Source: Nitzschia sp. pyKryTriq1 (lineage: Eukaryota; Bacillariophyta; Bacillariophyceae; Bacillariales; Bacillariaceae). From it: 64,000 nt of DNA. Positions 30,881-42,241 of this stretch are shown here, one piece after another; position 1 is the first letter of the stretch; every line of letters starts with the position of its first letter. The stretch lies in contig OY101116.1 in NCBI GenBank assembly GCA_956465555.1, forward strand, positions 2,852,001 to 2,916,000, read 5' to 3'. A model generated the notes under the pieces. The model made no database searches, had not been told where the DNA came from, and worked only from the letters and a program-made list of their open reading frames with translations. The position numbers and the translations under genes are program-made.

Positions 30881-33008
30881 ATGAGGCTCGGACTTGCTGC
30901 CCTCGTGCTCGGAGGCAATCTCCAAACCGTCGCGGCGTTCACTGCCACAGCCCCGACTATTAGTGTGAAGCCAAGGATCTCTACCAGAAAACATTCCTTG
31001 TTGTCAAGAGCAATGGCAGAAACCCTCGCTGAATCTGACACCAAGACTATGAAAAATGACCTCGATGATGGTGCATCCCCAGTGTTTGGCTCTGGAAAAA
31101 CCATGACAGAAAGGATGTTGAGCAAGGTACCATCGGAAAGTCAAGTTGGCGGCGCTGGTGGCGTGTCGACACTGGATGGTTTCAAGCGAGCCGAAGCCAA
31201 CTGGGAACGAGTCAAAGCCTTTGAACCCTTTGACTACGACCCTAGGCTTTTGCGGGCAGAACAAAATGGCATCCCCGCCCCAAAGCCTTTTGTCACGAGT
31301 GACGGTGCTTTCGGTAACCCGCAATGCTGGGAGAAGCTCAAGAAGTCGATGGGTAAGGAGCTCGATTTTGATGTTGTTGTTTGCGGCGGGACTCTTGGAA
31401 TCTTCTTCGCCACCTACCTGCAGCTTCAGGGACACAGTGTTTGTGTTGTCGAGGCTGGTAAGCTTCGCGGGAGAGAGCAAGAATGGAATATCAGTATGGA
31501 TGAGCTCGAGGAGCTCTTGGAATTGGGAGTATTGAGCCAAGAAGATGTTGATGCCGTCGTGACGACAGAGTTCCCAGAATGTCGGTCTGGTTTCAAGAAC
31601 AAGGAAGTTACACCATTGGAGGGTGGATACTTTGATAATGAAATCGGATACGAGTGTATGACACCTGGTGTGTTGAACCTGGGTGTGGCACCTGCCGAGC
31701 TACTTGCTCGAGTATCGAAACGATTCTTAGCGATTGGAGGAACGATAAAGGAACAAACTCGGTTGGAAGGAGTCTGCGTTTCGGAAGGGATTGGCTCTGC
31801 TATTGACTTAGGCGAGGACAATGAGCCTATCACCTCTCGACTTGTGTTGGACTGCATGGGTAATGCATCACCAATCTCTGCGCAACAACGATATGGAATC
31901 AAACCTGATGGCATTTGCGCCGTTGTTGGCTCTTGTGCTGGTGGCTACGACAAGAAAACCAATACATATGGCGATATTATCTATACAAACACTCCAACTG
32001 TAAAACGAGATGACAAGGGCTCAAATCAGTACTTCTGGGAAGCCTTTCCGGTCGGTATTGGACGCAACGGCATCGAGTCAAGTGATGTAAAGACTACTTA
32101 CATGTTCACATACATGGATGCAGACGCAGACAGAATTTCACTATTCGATCTTATGGAGGACTACTGGGAGCTTCTTCCGACTTACCAACCTTCAATCAGG
32201 AACCCAGAGACGGACCTGGATATCAAACGCATTTTGTTCGCTTACTTTCCTACCTACCGTGACGCTCCCTTGAAACCTGCTTTCAGCAGAGTCCTTGCCG
32301 TTGGTGATGCATCGGGAATTCAAAGTCCCTTGAGTTTTGGTGGTTTTGGAGCCTTAACCCGACACCTCAGTCGTGTCGGTGGAGCAATCTCGGAGGCTCT
32401 AGAGAATGATTGTTTGCACAAGGACGATTTGGGTGAAATCAATGCCTATCAACCAAATTTAAGTGCAGCATGGATGTTTCAGAAGGCCATGAGCATGAAG
32501 ATGGGCACGAACCCGGACCCAGTATTTGTCAATCGTCTTCTTGCAACGAACTTTCAGGTGATGAATGAGATGGGACAGCGCACCATCAAGCCTTTCCTTC
32601 AAGATGTCGTGCGCTTCGATGGGCTGCTCGGTAGTCTGGCACGAAGCTTCGTGGCGGATCCGCTTTTCATGCCTCAAATCGTCGGAACGGTGGGAATTCC
32701 AGAGCTTGTCGAGTGGCTTGGTCATGTGGGAAATGTAAGTACTGCTGTGGAGCTGCTCGCCTTTCGATGAAACGTGGAACGCAGACCTTCGTCATCCCTT
32801 GCATACAATTATCTCATTGGAAATCGCAACACTTCACTTGTCACTGCAGATGGCTACGTATACAGTTCTCGACGCAGTAGTGACACCTGCGATTGGACCA
32901 TTTGTGGATCGTCTGAAGAATCCGCGAGAGAAATTCCGATGGCGACGCCGCATGGATTCTTGGAGATACGGGAGCGGAGCGGACTACACGCTGCCGGATG
33001 AAGAATGA
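30881..33008 (+). CDS. Plastid lycopene-cyclase-family FAD oxidoreductase (At2g32640-like)
   Basis: Two exons: 30881-32734 and 32850-33008 (intron 115 nt, GTAAGT donor, phase 0); 670 aa. Signal peptide and plastid motif (LQTVAAF/TATAP). The FAD-binding start is FDVVVCGGTLGIFFATYLQ (residues about 163-182; GGxxG variant of the dinucleotide loop). It is followed by VCVVEAG and EWNIS, the latter typical of lycopene cyclase relatives. Further motifs are RVLAVGDASGIQSPLSFGGFG (flavin-contact GD and substrate-side loop) and a long helical C-terminus. It resembles the plant 'lycopene beta/epsilon cyclase protein' At2g32640 more than LCYB itself, and is longer than LCYB (about 500 aa). The substrate is uncertain; a carotenoid or other isoprenoid is likely. 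Exon 2 encodes MATYTVLDAVVTPAIGPF... Confidence 0.8.
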
Positions 33009-33128
33009 CGATGATATCGATGCCTAAGAATTGACTATGTTTCCGAGTTTGTGGTATCATAAAAACGTGAGGAATCGATTTGCCTGGTTGCCTTTTTAAC
33101 TGTTAGACAGACAAAGCTAATAGCTACG

Positions 33129-34969
33129 CTATGAATGTTTCGAATTGGATTTGTGAATGTGTTCGGTACCCCAACCGGGACACACTGTTTCCAGTAGCTC
33201 CGTATGGTCGTCAATCCACTTGATAAGAGCAACAACTTGTTTTGTTGTAAGAATTTCGCGGCACTTATCCATTCGATTTTGGAAGAGTTGTGTCTTTTGC
33301 TGGCATAATGAATTGAGTTTCGCCAACAGAGCCAAACATTCCTTGAGATTTCCGCAAAGATCTCTAATCTTTTCACTCTGATCCAATATTTTTCGTCCTT
33401 GTTGTGGCGTAATGTCTAATTCTTTTTGAAGGATGCCTGCGATCGGGTTGTGTTTGGGGCTAATGCTATTTTGTCCCAACGTCCATAGCCCCATTTTAGT
33501 GAAGTTTGTCGGGTTGACCAATCTAAAAAGAGTTCAACGAAGCAAACGGGGGGTTGAGGTCGTGATGGACGAGCAGTATTCTAATGAGATATAGTACAGT
33601 ATCTGGCAACTCACCGTTGTAGTTGTTCCAAATGAAAGCTCAATTCTTGTTGTCGATTCCGCCCATAGTCCGAGTACATTTCCGTGAATTCTTGAACAGC
33701 CCGATTCATTTCTTCAGGAACCGCGTTGTCTTCTAGCAGGCCATGGATTCGTTTTCCCGCGGCTTCCTTTTCTTTATCAAAGCGATATGCCTTGTTGGAA
33801 ACATTCTCCAAGTGCCGCTTGAGCAATTCATTTTCGGCCCGCAGCTCTGCCAACCTTGATTCACAGTCTTGCAGCCGCGGCTTTTTCTTTCGCTTACTAC
33901 TATGCAGTTTGGAATCCTTCGGGTTCCCACTGTTGCTTCCTTCCCCAGTAGAGTCGGCACCATCCATATCGAGGGCACGCTTTTGAGTCACGCTCGCAAT
34001 GGCTTCTTCGGCTGTCTTTCGAAGCTCCTGCAGGGCGGCCGGACCTGTTTGTGTCGGGTCCTCGGCATCCGCCAGTGTTGGTACGGAAGATATGGATGAA
34101 TCTGGCTGTTGTCGAGCCCCTGCTGGTTTCGAAGGGATCATACTGTTGCTAGATGTCAGCGGAGGTGTGGAAAGGGGTGAGGAAGACGCTGGCTTCGAGG
34201 AGGAGGAGGAGGCTAGCTGTGGATCGTTCTTGGCGGCCGCGGCAGTCAACGACTGCAGGACGTTGTTGGGTAACTCAATCCCCAGCCGCGACGCCAGTGT
34301 TGCAAATTGATCGACTAGTTGCTTCGCCCGATCGTTGGATACAGTAGGAGTGGTGACGGACGTATCGATCGACAAGGGCGGTCGTTCCAGCGAGGAAGGC
34401 TTGGAAGCTGCGAAAGAAGAATACTGGGTGGAAGCAGTTTCAGGAAAAGGATAGGCTGTAAGAGGCAACGGCGCCGGGTAAATTGGTACGTGTTTGGGCG
34501 CATGGGCATGGGAAGGCGCTGGTACCGCAAGAGGATCAGACCACGAGTGTGCCACAGCGTTAGCCGAAGTAGGGGCTTCACCAGGCGGGTCGAGTCGGTG
34601 AGTGGAGGGCCGGATAGGAGATGCAGATACACCAAAATCACGAAGCAGATCCTTTTCAGCTATCGTATTCGGATCGCCCGTTCCCACTGGCGCTGGTGGA
34701 TTCTGCTGCCTGCTAGGTTGCGTCGCTTCATTGAAGTGCTGGGACAAAAAGGTGGAGGATCCCGGAGATGAAGGATTCAGCATCATCATTTCATTGTAAA
34801 ACAAACTCTCCAAAAGCGCATGATCAAGTGCTGAAGATACTTCCATTTCTAGGTTGCTGGAGTCCTCCAAAGACTCCTCATTCATGCTACTTGTTCTAAC
34901 CGATAGCGGGGCGTTCGAGTCTGTAGCAGCGTGGTGGAACCCGTTGGAGTAGGACCTTTCTTGCGCCAT
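33129..34969 (-). CDS. Leucine-zipper (bZIP-like) transcription regulator candidate
   Basis: Two exons: 34969-33615 and 33522-33129 (intron 92 nt, in frame); 582 aa. ATG 34969 has context GACCATGGC. Residues 1-330 are low complexity (S/P/T/A). Near residue 340 a basic run (SSKRKKKPRLQDC) is followed by a heptad zipper (ESRLAELRAENELLKRHLENV). The canonical bZIP N-x-x-A-x-x-S/C-R signature is not present, so DNA binding is uncertain. The C-terminus joins across the splice as FHLEQLQRLVNPTNFTKMG and continues with a helical domain (GRKILDQSEKIRDLCGNLKECLALLAKL...) that resembles the region downstream of the zipper in diatom bZIP factors and plant TGA/DOG1-type proteins. I infer a nuclear regulator. 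Confidence 0.55.
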
Positions 34970-35780
34970 GGTCAAATAGTGTGACTTTCCTTCTCTCTTC
35001 TTCCCTCGTTTTTTGTTCGATGGAGTACCAGTACGACTTGTCCAGTACTCGTACCGGTAGTGGCAAATACCATGTACGATGATGTGGGATGGAGGAGGCT
35101 CTACTGTACCTGTACTTTTGTATCATCATCTGTGAAGTCAGCAATTGAACCCGAGCGGACTGATGATTGGCTTTCTCTCTGCGGTTCGTGTCATGGCTTC
35201 AGACGGATACCCCTCTGTGAATACAAAGAGAACTTTCATTTATTTACCTATATAAGATGGGTAAGAATTGAGTGGGGGGTTAACACTCACCAGTAGGCTG
35301 CCAAGCGCGGGCCGTCCTATCAGCGCCTGCCCGACCTTCCATGTTGAACTTTTTAGCTCAAACGAAAAGGGAATCAGGAATTTGGCTGGTGCTGTGTGTG
35401 AAGTTTTTCGACGACCAAATTGAATGATGGGGAATGGGGATGTAGGTTTGAGGTTTTGCTAGATAGTACACGTACGGTACTCGTAGTACATTCTAAGAAA
35501 TCTACCGGTAGTCTAGTTTTGCCCGACACACAATTCCAGTCAACCAGATTGGGAAGATGAGATACAAATAATATTGATATTGCAAACCACCCCTTATTTT
35601 AGGAATAGCGGGCGCTAACTCCACCCGCCACTCTACTAGCTCTACTTGTACAGTGCTATCTACCTAGTAGATATTGGAAGCTATTTCCAGCAGATTTTGC
35701 TATTGCAATAGGTATTCGACTTTATATACCGAATGTTATATTGTGTTTCTTTCAATCAATCGATCAATCAATCTAGTTAG
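34970..35780. other. Intergenic region
   Basis: Upstream of the zipper gene and downstream of the mL49 gene. Contains TACCGGTAG motifs (35053 and 35502), an AT-rich stretch (about 35560-35760), and a CAATCAATCGATCAATCAATC run near 35753-35774. No gene seen. Confidence 0.55.
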
Positions 35781-36467
35781 CTAGAAGCCAAGACTCGCAA
35801 GCCAGTGCTTCACTTCTCGGACTCGGTTTCCCTTTACTTCAATGGTTCCTCCAGTTCGGATCCGAATGGTATCGTCGTTTGGATTGGCTGGAACCGGAAT
35901 ATGCAAAACAGACCGAAGTTCAGAAAGAAAAGCATCCGCATTACCTGATACCTTCTTGATTCTAGTCGTCACCTTGGCACCGTCCTTGCTGAAAAATAAA
36001 TCCGAAAAGCACATGCACGCCGACCAGTTTAGTACGGACGAACGGTAGACGAAACACTTCTTCTAAACAAACATAAGCAAATGAAAAAGTACAACTCACC
36101 GAAACTCAGAATAAACAGGCAGAAATCCAAGGGCATCACTGGGCTTGTTTCGAGTCCGACGAACTTGAAAGGGGTAGCTTGGAACTTCAATCTCTGGGCC
36201 GGGAGGGGCCGACCACCCGTTCGGTAGAATCGTCGGTTCGAAAATAGCAGAATATGTCGGCGGTGGCACTGGCTTCGGTTCCGGTATCCAACCCTCTCGT
36301 TTTGCCACTCGAAATTTCGCAGGATTACGTTTGAAAAGTCGCTTGATTTGAGTCGATGAATGCTTCGACCGTATCCACTGATCAGTACCTGTACAGCACG
36401 TGGCTGCCAGTCTTTCCGATAGAATGCGACCTGTGCTGGAAGTGGCGAGTCGGGAAGCAGAGAACAT
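35781..36467 (-). CDS. MRPL49: Mitochondrial large ribosomal subunit protein mL49 (Img2 family)
   Basis: Two exons: 36467-36100 and 35988-35781 (intron 111 nt, in frame); 191 aa. The N-terminus (MFSASRLATSSTGRILSERLAA) is an Arg/Ser-rich amphipathic mitochondrial presequence. The mature part has YPFQVRRTRNKPSDALGFLP, then after the splice VYSEFRKDGAKVTTRIKKVSG and the C-terminal IRIRTGGTIEVKGNRVREVKHWL. The [RK]TxxxxLPVYxxFxxxGxxxxTxIRK(I/V)xG pattern and the TGxIxVKGxxxxxVxxWL ending are diagnostic of mL49. Length is typical once the leader is removed. Confidence 0.9.
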
Positions 36468-37348
36468 TTTCGAAACAACTTTTTGGCTATGGAGAAAAGG
36501 GAGATGCGGACGGTTCGACTAGAGTGCTGGGATGGTCCAATTCGCTAAACGTTGAGGTGGTGCGACAGTACAGTACCAGTATGCTGTGGGGGGATTGAAA
36601 TGAATAATGTGGATGGTACCTGGTACCGGTACGGTACGACTACCAGGTACCGGTACCAATTTTCAGTGATCGCCGCCGGCGCCTCGCCACCCTCCGCCCT
36701 CTGAAAGAATACGACCCCTTCGACTCAACGTAAAAATTGCCACATTTCTTACTTTTGATAACCACACTTCTCGTACGAAGTAAAGTACGGTACGATAACA
36801 GAAACCAGATCTATTCTTGTTGGCGATGCCGATGTGCTCTACTACCCAGTATTTGTACTATTGCGCAGGCGGCTGGAGAAGTTCAAAGTATGTGAGGCAA
36901 AACAGCAAAGGCCTGCTCTAGTAGAGATAGGACCTGTAAGGATCTCTAGAGTCTACGAGTATTATCTGTGAGTTTGTTAGTTACTCCGGGTAGTACGAGT
37001 ATGTACCAGGTACTCGCAGTTACAGCGTAGAGACATACAGTACTACCTGCTGTTGGACACTCCCCCGATCCTTTTACTCCAGAGGTGTCGCTATACGTTA
37101 CGTACTGTATGCAAACCCTCGTTCCCATAATCCTTGAATTATGGAACACATCAATGATCCATCTCTCTCCATCTACGAGTGACGGAGGCAGCAATTATTG
37201 GTATGGAAGTAGGCGACGAGGCCTGGAAGTAGAACTGCAACGTCCATCCGTCTGTAACTACGACGGAAACATTCCAACAGTGCCAAAGCGAATGATCGCC
37301 TTCACCACAAAAGTGATATTGCTGGATGTAAGTAATGGTAGTGACCTA
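36468..37348. other. Intergenic region
   Basis: Upstream of mL49 and downstream of the hybrid kinase. TACCTGGTACCGGTACGGTACGACTACCAGGTACCGGTACC near 36616-36656 is a particularly dense palindrome cluster. No gene supported. Confidence 0.55.
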
Positions 37349-40243
37349 CTATCTCGAGACGAAATCACGCACACCGAAGTCCGATTCTGATCGTTCCGCC
37401 TGGGCCATCAAATACTCAAATTCCTTTAGCCGAATAGGCTTACCGAGAGAAATATCGAAGCCGAATGGCAACTGAACCATCGATGTTGAGCCCACAACCG
37501 TGGACAAGCCACTGGCACTCAGAAGGACGATATTTCGCTGTCGATTCACTCGATTCTTCTCTTCCCACTCCCGGAATCTCGCAACACACTGCGAACACTG
37601 AAGGATCGGAAGATCTTCGTCCATCAGCACAAGATCCCAATTCCTCATCTTCATCAGGCGTAATACTTCTTCACCACTGTGTACAACCACAATCTTCCAA
37701 CCCCTTTTGGATGCAGTACTCTGAAGAGTGCCTATGTCCGTTTTTCCGTTTTCAATTCCTACCAAACAGAAATGGATAGACGAACCACTCCTCCTTTTCT
37801 TTGTTGTTTTATCGTCCGACGGTTCAGTCGGACTCGGAGCATCTTGTGCGTCATCCTCGAAAGATCCATCATCAGCTAAATCCTCTACCATGTCCACCAT
37901 CAGGGTTCCCTTAGCAGCAATTTCATCTAAAATCCCACCAACGACCTTCAATTCTTCGCTGATTTGAAGATCTACAAGCTGCTTGTAGGTCACTGGCTTT
38001 GGTCTAAAATCATCCATACCGGCTTCAACACCTTTTGCAATATCCTCTTCACCGGCATGGGCTGAGATACCAACAATGTACTGACGGAAGAATGGACGAT
38101 GGTTGGCTTCCCATTCACGATATTGCTGTACGCAATCGAGACCGTCCATGACCGGCATGAGAAAGTCACAAAGGACGACGTCAAAGAGAGAACACTGAAG
38201 TTCCTTTAGCCCTTCCATGCCGTCGACAGCCTGTGTCGTTTCAAAACCAAGCTTTGTCAGCACTCTTGTCAGACTCTTTCGCACGACCATAGAATCTTCG
38301 ATCACCAGAGCCTTTCGTTTCCGCGTCTCGTCATCGTCGAGTGGCACTGCCTCCTTCATCTTCTTAGGATCCGTACGTTGTCTGCGAGCACCGTTTTCCT
38401 CTGTTGAGGTTGAGGTTGAGCTCGAGGTTCCATGCGTTGAGCCAGTATCTATCGTGGCGTCCATTTTTTGTGGCACAAGATCCCCTTCGAGTACTTGGGT
38501 GAATGATTCATGAACCCGGCTCGCAATATCGTGGGAGAGCGTCGGAGTGCTCAAGACTTTCACTCCCGAGCCGCCAAATTGTAGGTCAAGGCTTCGTTCA
38601 GTGAATGCATCTGACACAGAAGTGGGGTATAATCCACCTGAGGCGCAAGTCTCGCTTGAACCAGGCACAACGAGGGGGATCTTGAACCAAAAGATAGAAC
38701 CCGTGACCGGTTTTTCGCTAGGCGAAGCCCCTTTCTCAGAAACTCGTGGGCGAAAACCATATTCTCCACCCAGTGAAGTAATATGAACAGCAACAGAGTA
38801 AAGTCCAAGACCAGGGTCTGGCGTGCTCATCGTAGACACCGCCTCAAAACCCCCATCGGCTCTTGGTTTCATGCAGCTGTTTGTAGCCTGATCTTCCGAT
38901 TGCTCTTCAACTGGTTTGAATAGATGCGGATATTGTTCTACAGGGACGCCGGGTCCCGTGTCCTCGCATTCAAACAGCAGTAGACTTCTTCCGTCTTGAG
39001 AAATGGGAGATATAGATAGTTGGACAGCCCCCGTTTCAGTTTTCGTACACGCATTTGTCAAGAAGTTCACCGCTGCACGAAATACCTTCAATTCGTCTGT
39101 CACGATCGTGTCCGGAGCCTGTGGGTGAACTGTAATGACGAGTGGGACTTTCTTCGGTAGAGGGTTGAGAACCATATAAAGTGTTTTCACCAACTTGGCA
39201 ATTGCTATCGGTGCATTCGCGTTCTTTTTTGGCACTCTGGGTGCTTTTGAATCTTGCACTTTGTTCTTGCGAAAAGATTCGATTGATGTCTGACATATTC
39301 TGCCCATCATATCGGTACAATTGGAAGCTGTGGTGATCATTTCTCGTTGCTGCGGTGTCAACCTTGCCGTGAAGTCTTCATCTTCACAAAGGAGGGATAG
39401 GCTCAGTTGAACACCAGTCAACGGCGTGAGCAAGTCATGCGCCGTATACGCAATCATTCTAGCTGGATTGTTCATCTCATCCATCTTGTTGTTTTTGTGA
39501 TCAACGCAAGATCGAACAGCAAGGGCTGCAAGCTCCATGAGATTCTGCTTTTCTTCGAGCGTGATCCCACCAGGGCGTGCCACTCGATCCAGGACGCACA
39601 GAGTGCCTAACTTGTAGCCCTCGGGTGAAATGAGTGGCGCGCCCGCATAAAAGCGAATATCTGGTGGGCCTGTCACCAGAGGATTCTCTCGAAAGCGGAA
39701 GTCTTTCGTGGCGTCGGGAACTATCAAGAAATCTTCTTTTGCCATGATTGCGTGTGCACAAAAGGCCATCTTTCTAGGAGTCTCCCTCGTATCTCCCAAT
39801 CCCCGATTGGACATGAACCACTGTCTTCCAACATCCACCAGACTGATCAGCGCCATCGGGCATTTAAAGATCCGACTTGCTAGACCAGTGACCCGTTCGA
39901 ATGCCTCTCTACGCTCGCTGTCAAGCAAAAGATAGGATTTCAAGACGAGCAATCTTTGAAGTTCATCGTCCAGCGATTGCGTCTCCGTTGTGGATTCCTC
40001 GTAGTTTTCTAAAACCCAGTCTAGCTTCGGGTCCAATTTCTGAGGTTGGTTTCCGGGGGCTTCTGGATCGCTGGGGGCGGATATGTTCTCGGATTGCCCC
40101 TCGTCGACTTCTGGTGATTTAAAGCTGATGTATTGCCCATCAATGTTCTTTGACCGTGTTAAAGTCATCGACTTCAGGGCTTGCGATAATTCTTCGGGAG
40201 AATCGAAGTCATTCACCGTTCGGTTTTCTCTATCGGCATTCAT
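37349..40243 (-). CDS. Hybrid histidine kinase: GAF, HisKA, HATPase, two receiver domains
   Basis: 964 aa, intronless, from ATG 40243; the frame upstream has no other ATG. There is no membrane segment, so it is probably a soluble sensor. GAF domain about residues 100-250 (RKMAFCAHAIMAKEDFLIV, RFYAGAPLISPEGYKLGTLC). Dimerisation/phosphoacceptor helix with AHDLLTPLTG (His near residue 270). ATPase domain with N-box NFLTNACTKTE (about 394), G1 box EDTGPGVP (about 428) and G2 box PGLGLYSVAVH (about 478). Receiver 1 (about 645-765) starts ALVIEDSMVVRK, has Asp in VVLCDFLMPVMDG and the Lys in RPKPV. Receiver 2 (about 820-955) has DLVLMDEDLP as the phospho-site region and ends with LGKPI. The GAF ligand is unknown; no phytochrome-type Cys is obvious. 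Confidence 0.9.
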   Translation of the reverse strand: MNADRENRTVNDFDSPEELSQALKSMTLTRSKNIDGQYISFKSPEVDEGQSENISAPSDPEAPGNQPQKLDPKLDWVLENYEESTTETQSLDDELQRLLVLKSYLLLDSERREAFERVTGLASRIFKCPMALISLVDVGRQWFMSNRGLGDTRETPRKMAFCAHAIMAKEDFLIVPDATKDFRFRENPLVTGPPDIRFYAGAPLISPEGYKLGTLCVLDRVARPGGITLEEKQNLMELAALAVRSCVDHKNNKMDEMNNPARMIAYTAHDLLTPLTGVQLSLSLLCEDEDFTARLTPQQREMITTASNCTDMMGRICQTSIESFRKNKVQDSKAPRVPKKNANAPIAIAKLVKTLYMVLNPLPKKVPLVITVHPQAPDTIVTDELKVFRAAVNFLTNACTKTETGAVQLSISPISQDGRSLLLFECEDTGPGVPVEQYPHLFKPVEEQSEDQATNSCMKPRADGGFEAVSTMSTPDPGLGLYSVAVHITSLGGEYGFRPRVSEKGASPSEKPVTGSIFWFKIPLVVPGSSETCASGGLYPTSVSDAFTERSLDLQFGGSGVKVLSTPTLSHDIASRVHESFTQVLEGDLVPQKMDATIDTGSTHGTSSSTSTSTEENGARRQRTDPKKMKEAVPLDDDETRKRKALVIEDSMVVRKSLTRVLTKLGFETTQAVDGMEGLKELQCSLFDVVLCDFLMPVMDGLDCVQQYREWEANHRPFFRQYIVGISAHAGEEDIAKGVEAGMDDFRPKPVTYKQLVDLQISEELKVVGGILDEIAAKGTLMVDMVEDLADDGSFEDDAQDAPSPTEPSDDKTTKKRRSGSSIHFCLVGIENGKTDIGTLQSTASKRGWKIVVVHSGEEVLRLMKMRNWDLVLMDEDLPILQCSQCVARFREWEEKNRVNRQRNIVLLSASGLSTVVGSTSMVQLPFGFDISLGKPIRLKEFEYLMAQAERSESDFGVRDFVSR

Positions 40244-41476
40244 TTTAGGTGTATTTCTGCCGGAAGCAAATCTTGATGTCAAGAAGAATATTATATGAGT
40301 TGTGTCGTCGCTAACGGAAGGAACCTTACTCGTAGTCTTGACCTTTGACTACAAGTACTTTTCAGCTTTGCTCCGATTCTGGCCGGAAGGTGCTCTTTGC
40401 TCTCTCGCGCTTGAATACCTTTGACACTACTTGTGGTCGTACCACTAGTAGAAGTGTTAGAAGACGACGAGTACTTTGTTGGTCCGTGACAAAATTCGCA
40501 CGCACCTGTACTGTACCGGTGCAGTGCGCCTTCTGTGTATTACAGTATGAATACCAGCGCATTACCGGGGTATGGATACGTACAGTACCGGTAGAGCGGG
40601 AGCGAGCGGTCGCTGGAACGAGCGGCGAGCGAGGGGCAAGGCACAACAATTATTACCGTACCGGTACTGGTAGGCACAACCCCGCCACACACACAGACGG
40701 TATACAAGTACCAGTCTTTGTGGCGAGGCTCTGTACCTGTACGGTTAAAAACGGTATGCCAAGCTGCAATGAAGAACGGTGTCACGGACGGACGCGGTCT
40801 TACGCGTGTACCGTAGAGAGAATTCCTGTACAATGATAGAGTACTACTACTCTCTAGTCTCTCTCTCTACTAGAGAGAGGCCAATAAGTCCCTCTCTAGC
40901 TACTACGAGTAGTGAGTACGAGTTCGGTGTGGATGTTTCTAACAAGAAAGGACGGGAAAAACATTCTTGTGAGACTCCGTAAAACTCCATTTTATTTCTA
41001 GGCCAGGAGAAATGCCTCCGAACGAGAACTGTTCTTTGTGGGTGCGGAGTTAGCCAGAAGTATCATATTATGATTTTAAAGTACAGTATTCGGACTTTTG
41101 TCCATACAAATGGTTGAACTTGACTTCATTTCCATCGAAAGTCTTGCACCTCTGTCAGCAATATGCGAATTGTTGCGGTGAAATAGTACCATACCAAGGA
41201 AAGCCAACGACACATCAGAAATCAAAAGTCTCGTTTTATAGATCGGTAGCTATCATAATTTCCACCAAGGCAAGGGAATAACATTACCTCTAGCTAGTTC
41301 GAATTATTCAGTGCAAGCTGTGTTGTAATTTGGACCTGTAGCTAGATTACATGGATTATCTATGAGTTCTCGTTCAAGTGCCCAAGAGGACAAAAGCATC
41401 TTCCGATGCACAAACAGTAGTTCAAGAGGGGAGGTTTGAGATTCCTAAAAGAGGGATTCAGGAGTGGCTAAGACGT
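40244..41476. other. Intergenic region
   Basis: No supported gene. TACCGGTAC motifs at about 40515, 40590 and 40660, and CT/GA-rich tracts near 40855-40900. Long frames over 40345-40836 are repeat-driven. Confidence 0.55.
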
Positions 41477-42241
41477 TTAAACAACAGAGATGCCGGTGAT
41501 GGAACCAGACAATCGGATCGTTCCACCTGATCCTCGAAGTTGTGCCACAAGGCTGCTCAAGTCAGAGGCTTCAAGGGTGAATCCAATTTCCGATCCTCCG
41601 ACAGATCCAACGAATGATGGAGCCATCGGCTTGGATCCGAAAGGAGAGTAGGACTTGGAGGTAGTGTACTTTCCTCCGCTGAGGTTGTCGGTGTAAGTGT
41701 TCATGCCGGATCCAGTTCCAGCAACAGTGTTGGTGACGGGAAGCGCGTCAGTGAAGGACTTGATCCCAGCTCCACCCATAGCGGAGGAAGTTCGGGGAAG
41801 AGCATCGAGGTATCCAAACATACCTGCTCCAGTGGGGGCTCCGGAGGATGAGGCGCCGGAGATCGCCTGAAGGTAGTTTCCTCCAGAGGCAGCAGGACCA
41901 GAGGGTGCTGATGACTCGACTTTGGCAGGTGCGGCAGGGGCAGCTGGTGCTGGGGCGTAAGCGGCCGGTGCTTTTCCTGCACCCAAAGCGTCGACGTAAG
42001 AGGCCATACCAGATCCTGCCATGCTTGGAACTGAATTCTTGGGAAGGGCATCAAGGTACGAAGTCATACCAGCGCCAGTCGGAGCGCTGGAGACCGAAAG
42101 GGCAGCAAGGTAAGACGCGCCGTTTGCAACGGATCCACCCTTAGGAGCCACACCTACGGGGTTGAGGGATTCCAAATAACTCAACGAGAAGGCAGGAGCG
42201 ACCAGACTGGCCAATACAGCTGTTGAAAAGGCGATCTTCAT
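41477..42241 (-). CDS. Secreted or plastid SYLDALP-repeat protein
   Basis: 254 aa, intronless. Signal peptide (MKIAFSTAVLASLVAPAFS); AFS/LS could also serve as a plastid-type cleavage site. The rest is built from about seven diverged repeats of a G-rich linker plus a short amphipathic box of the form [SY]-Y-L-x-[AS]-L: SYLESL, SYLAAL, SYLDALP, SYVDAL, NYLQAI, GYLDALP, SFTDALP, TYTDNL. Several boxes are preceded by TGAGM or GSGM. The middle has an Ala/Pro-rich spacer (APAAYAPAPAAPAAPAKV). The C-terminus (EIGFTLEASDLSSLVAQL...ITGISVV) is a separate small motif. Diatoms have proteins with such Y-L-D-x-L repeats, but I know no function. Multivalent short boxes on a flexible chain would suit a scaffold or linker; that is inference. 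Confidence 0.6.
   Translation of the reverse strand: MKIAFSTAVLASLVAPAFSLSYLESLNPVGVAPKGGSVANGASYLAALSVSSAPTGAGMTSYLDALPKNSVPSMAGSGMASYVDALGAGKAPAAYAPAPAAPAAPAKVESSAPSGPAASGGNYLQAISGASSSGAPTGAGMFGYLDALPRTSSAMGGAGIKSFTDALPVTNTVAGTGSGMNTYTDNLSGGKYTTSKSYSPFGSKPMAPSFVGSVGGSEIGFTLEASDLSSLVAQLRGSGGTIRLSGSITGISVV

Noticed and set aside
30881-33008. Direct assignment as lycopene beta-cyclase (LCYB)
   Set aside because: About 170 residues longer than LCYB and with a variant FAD loop; it looks like the separate plant At2g32640-type branch.
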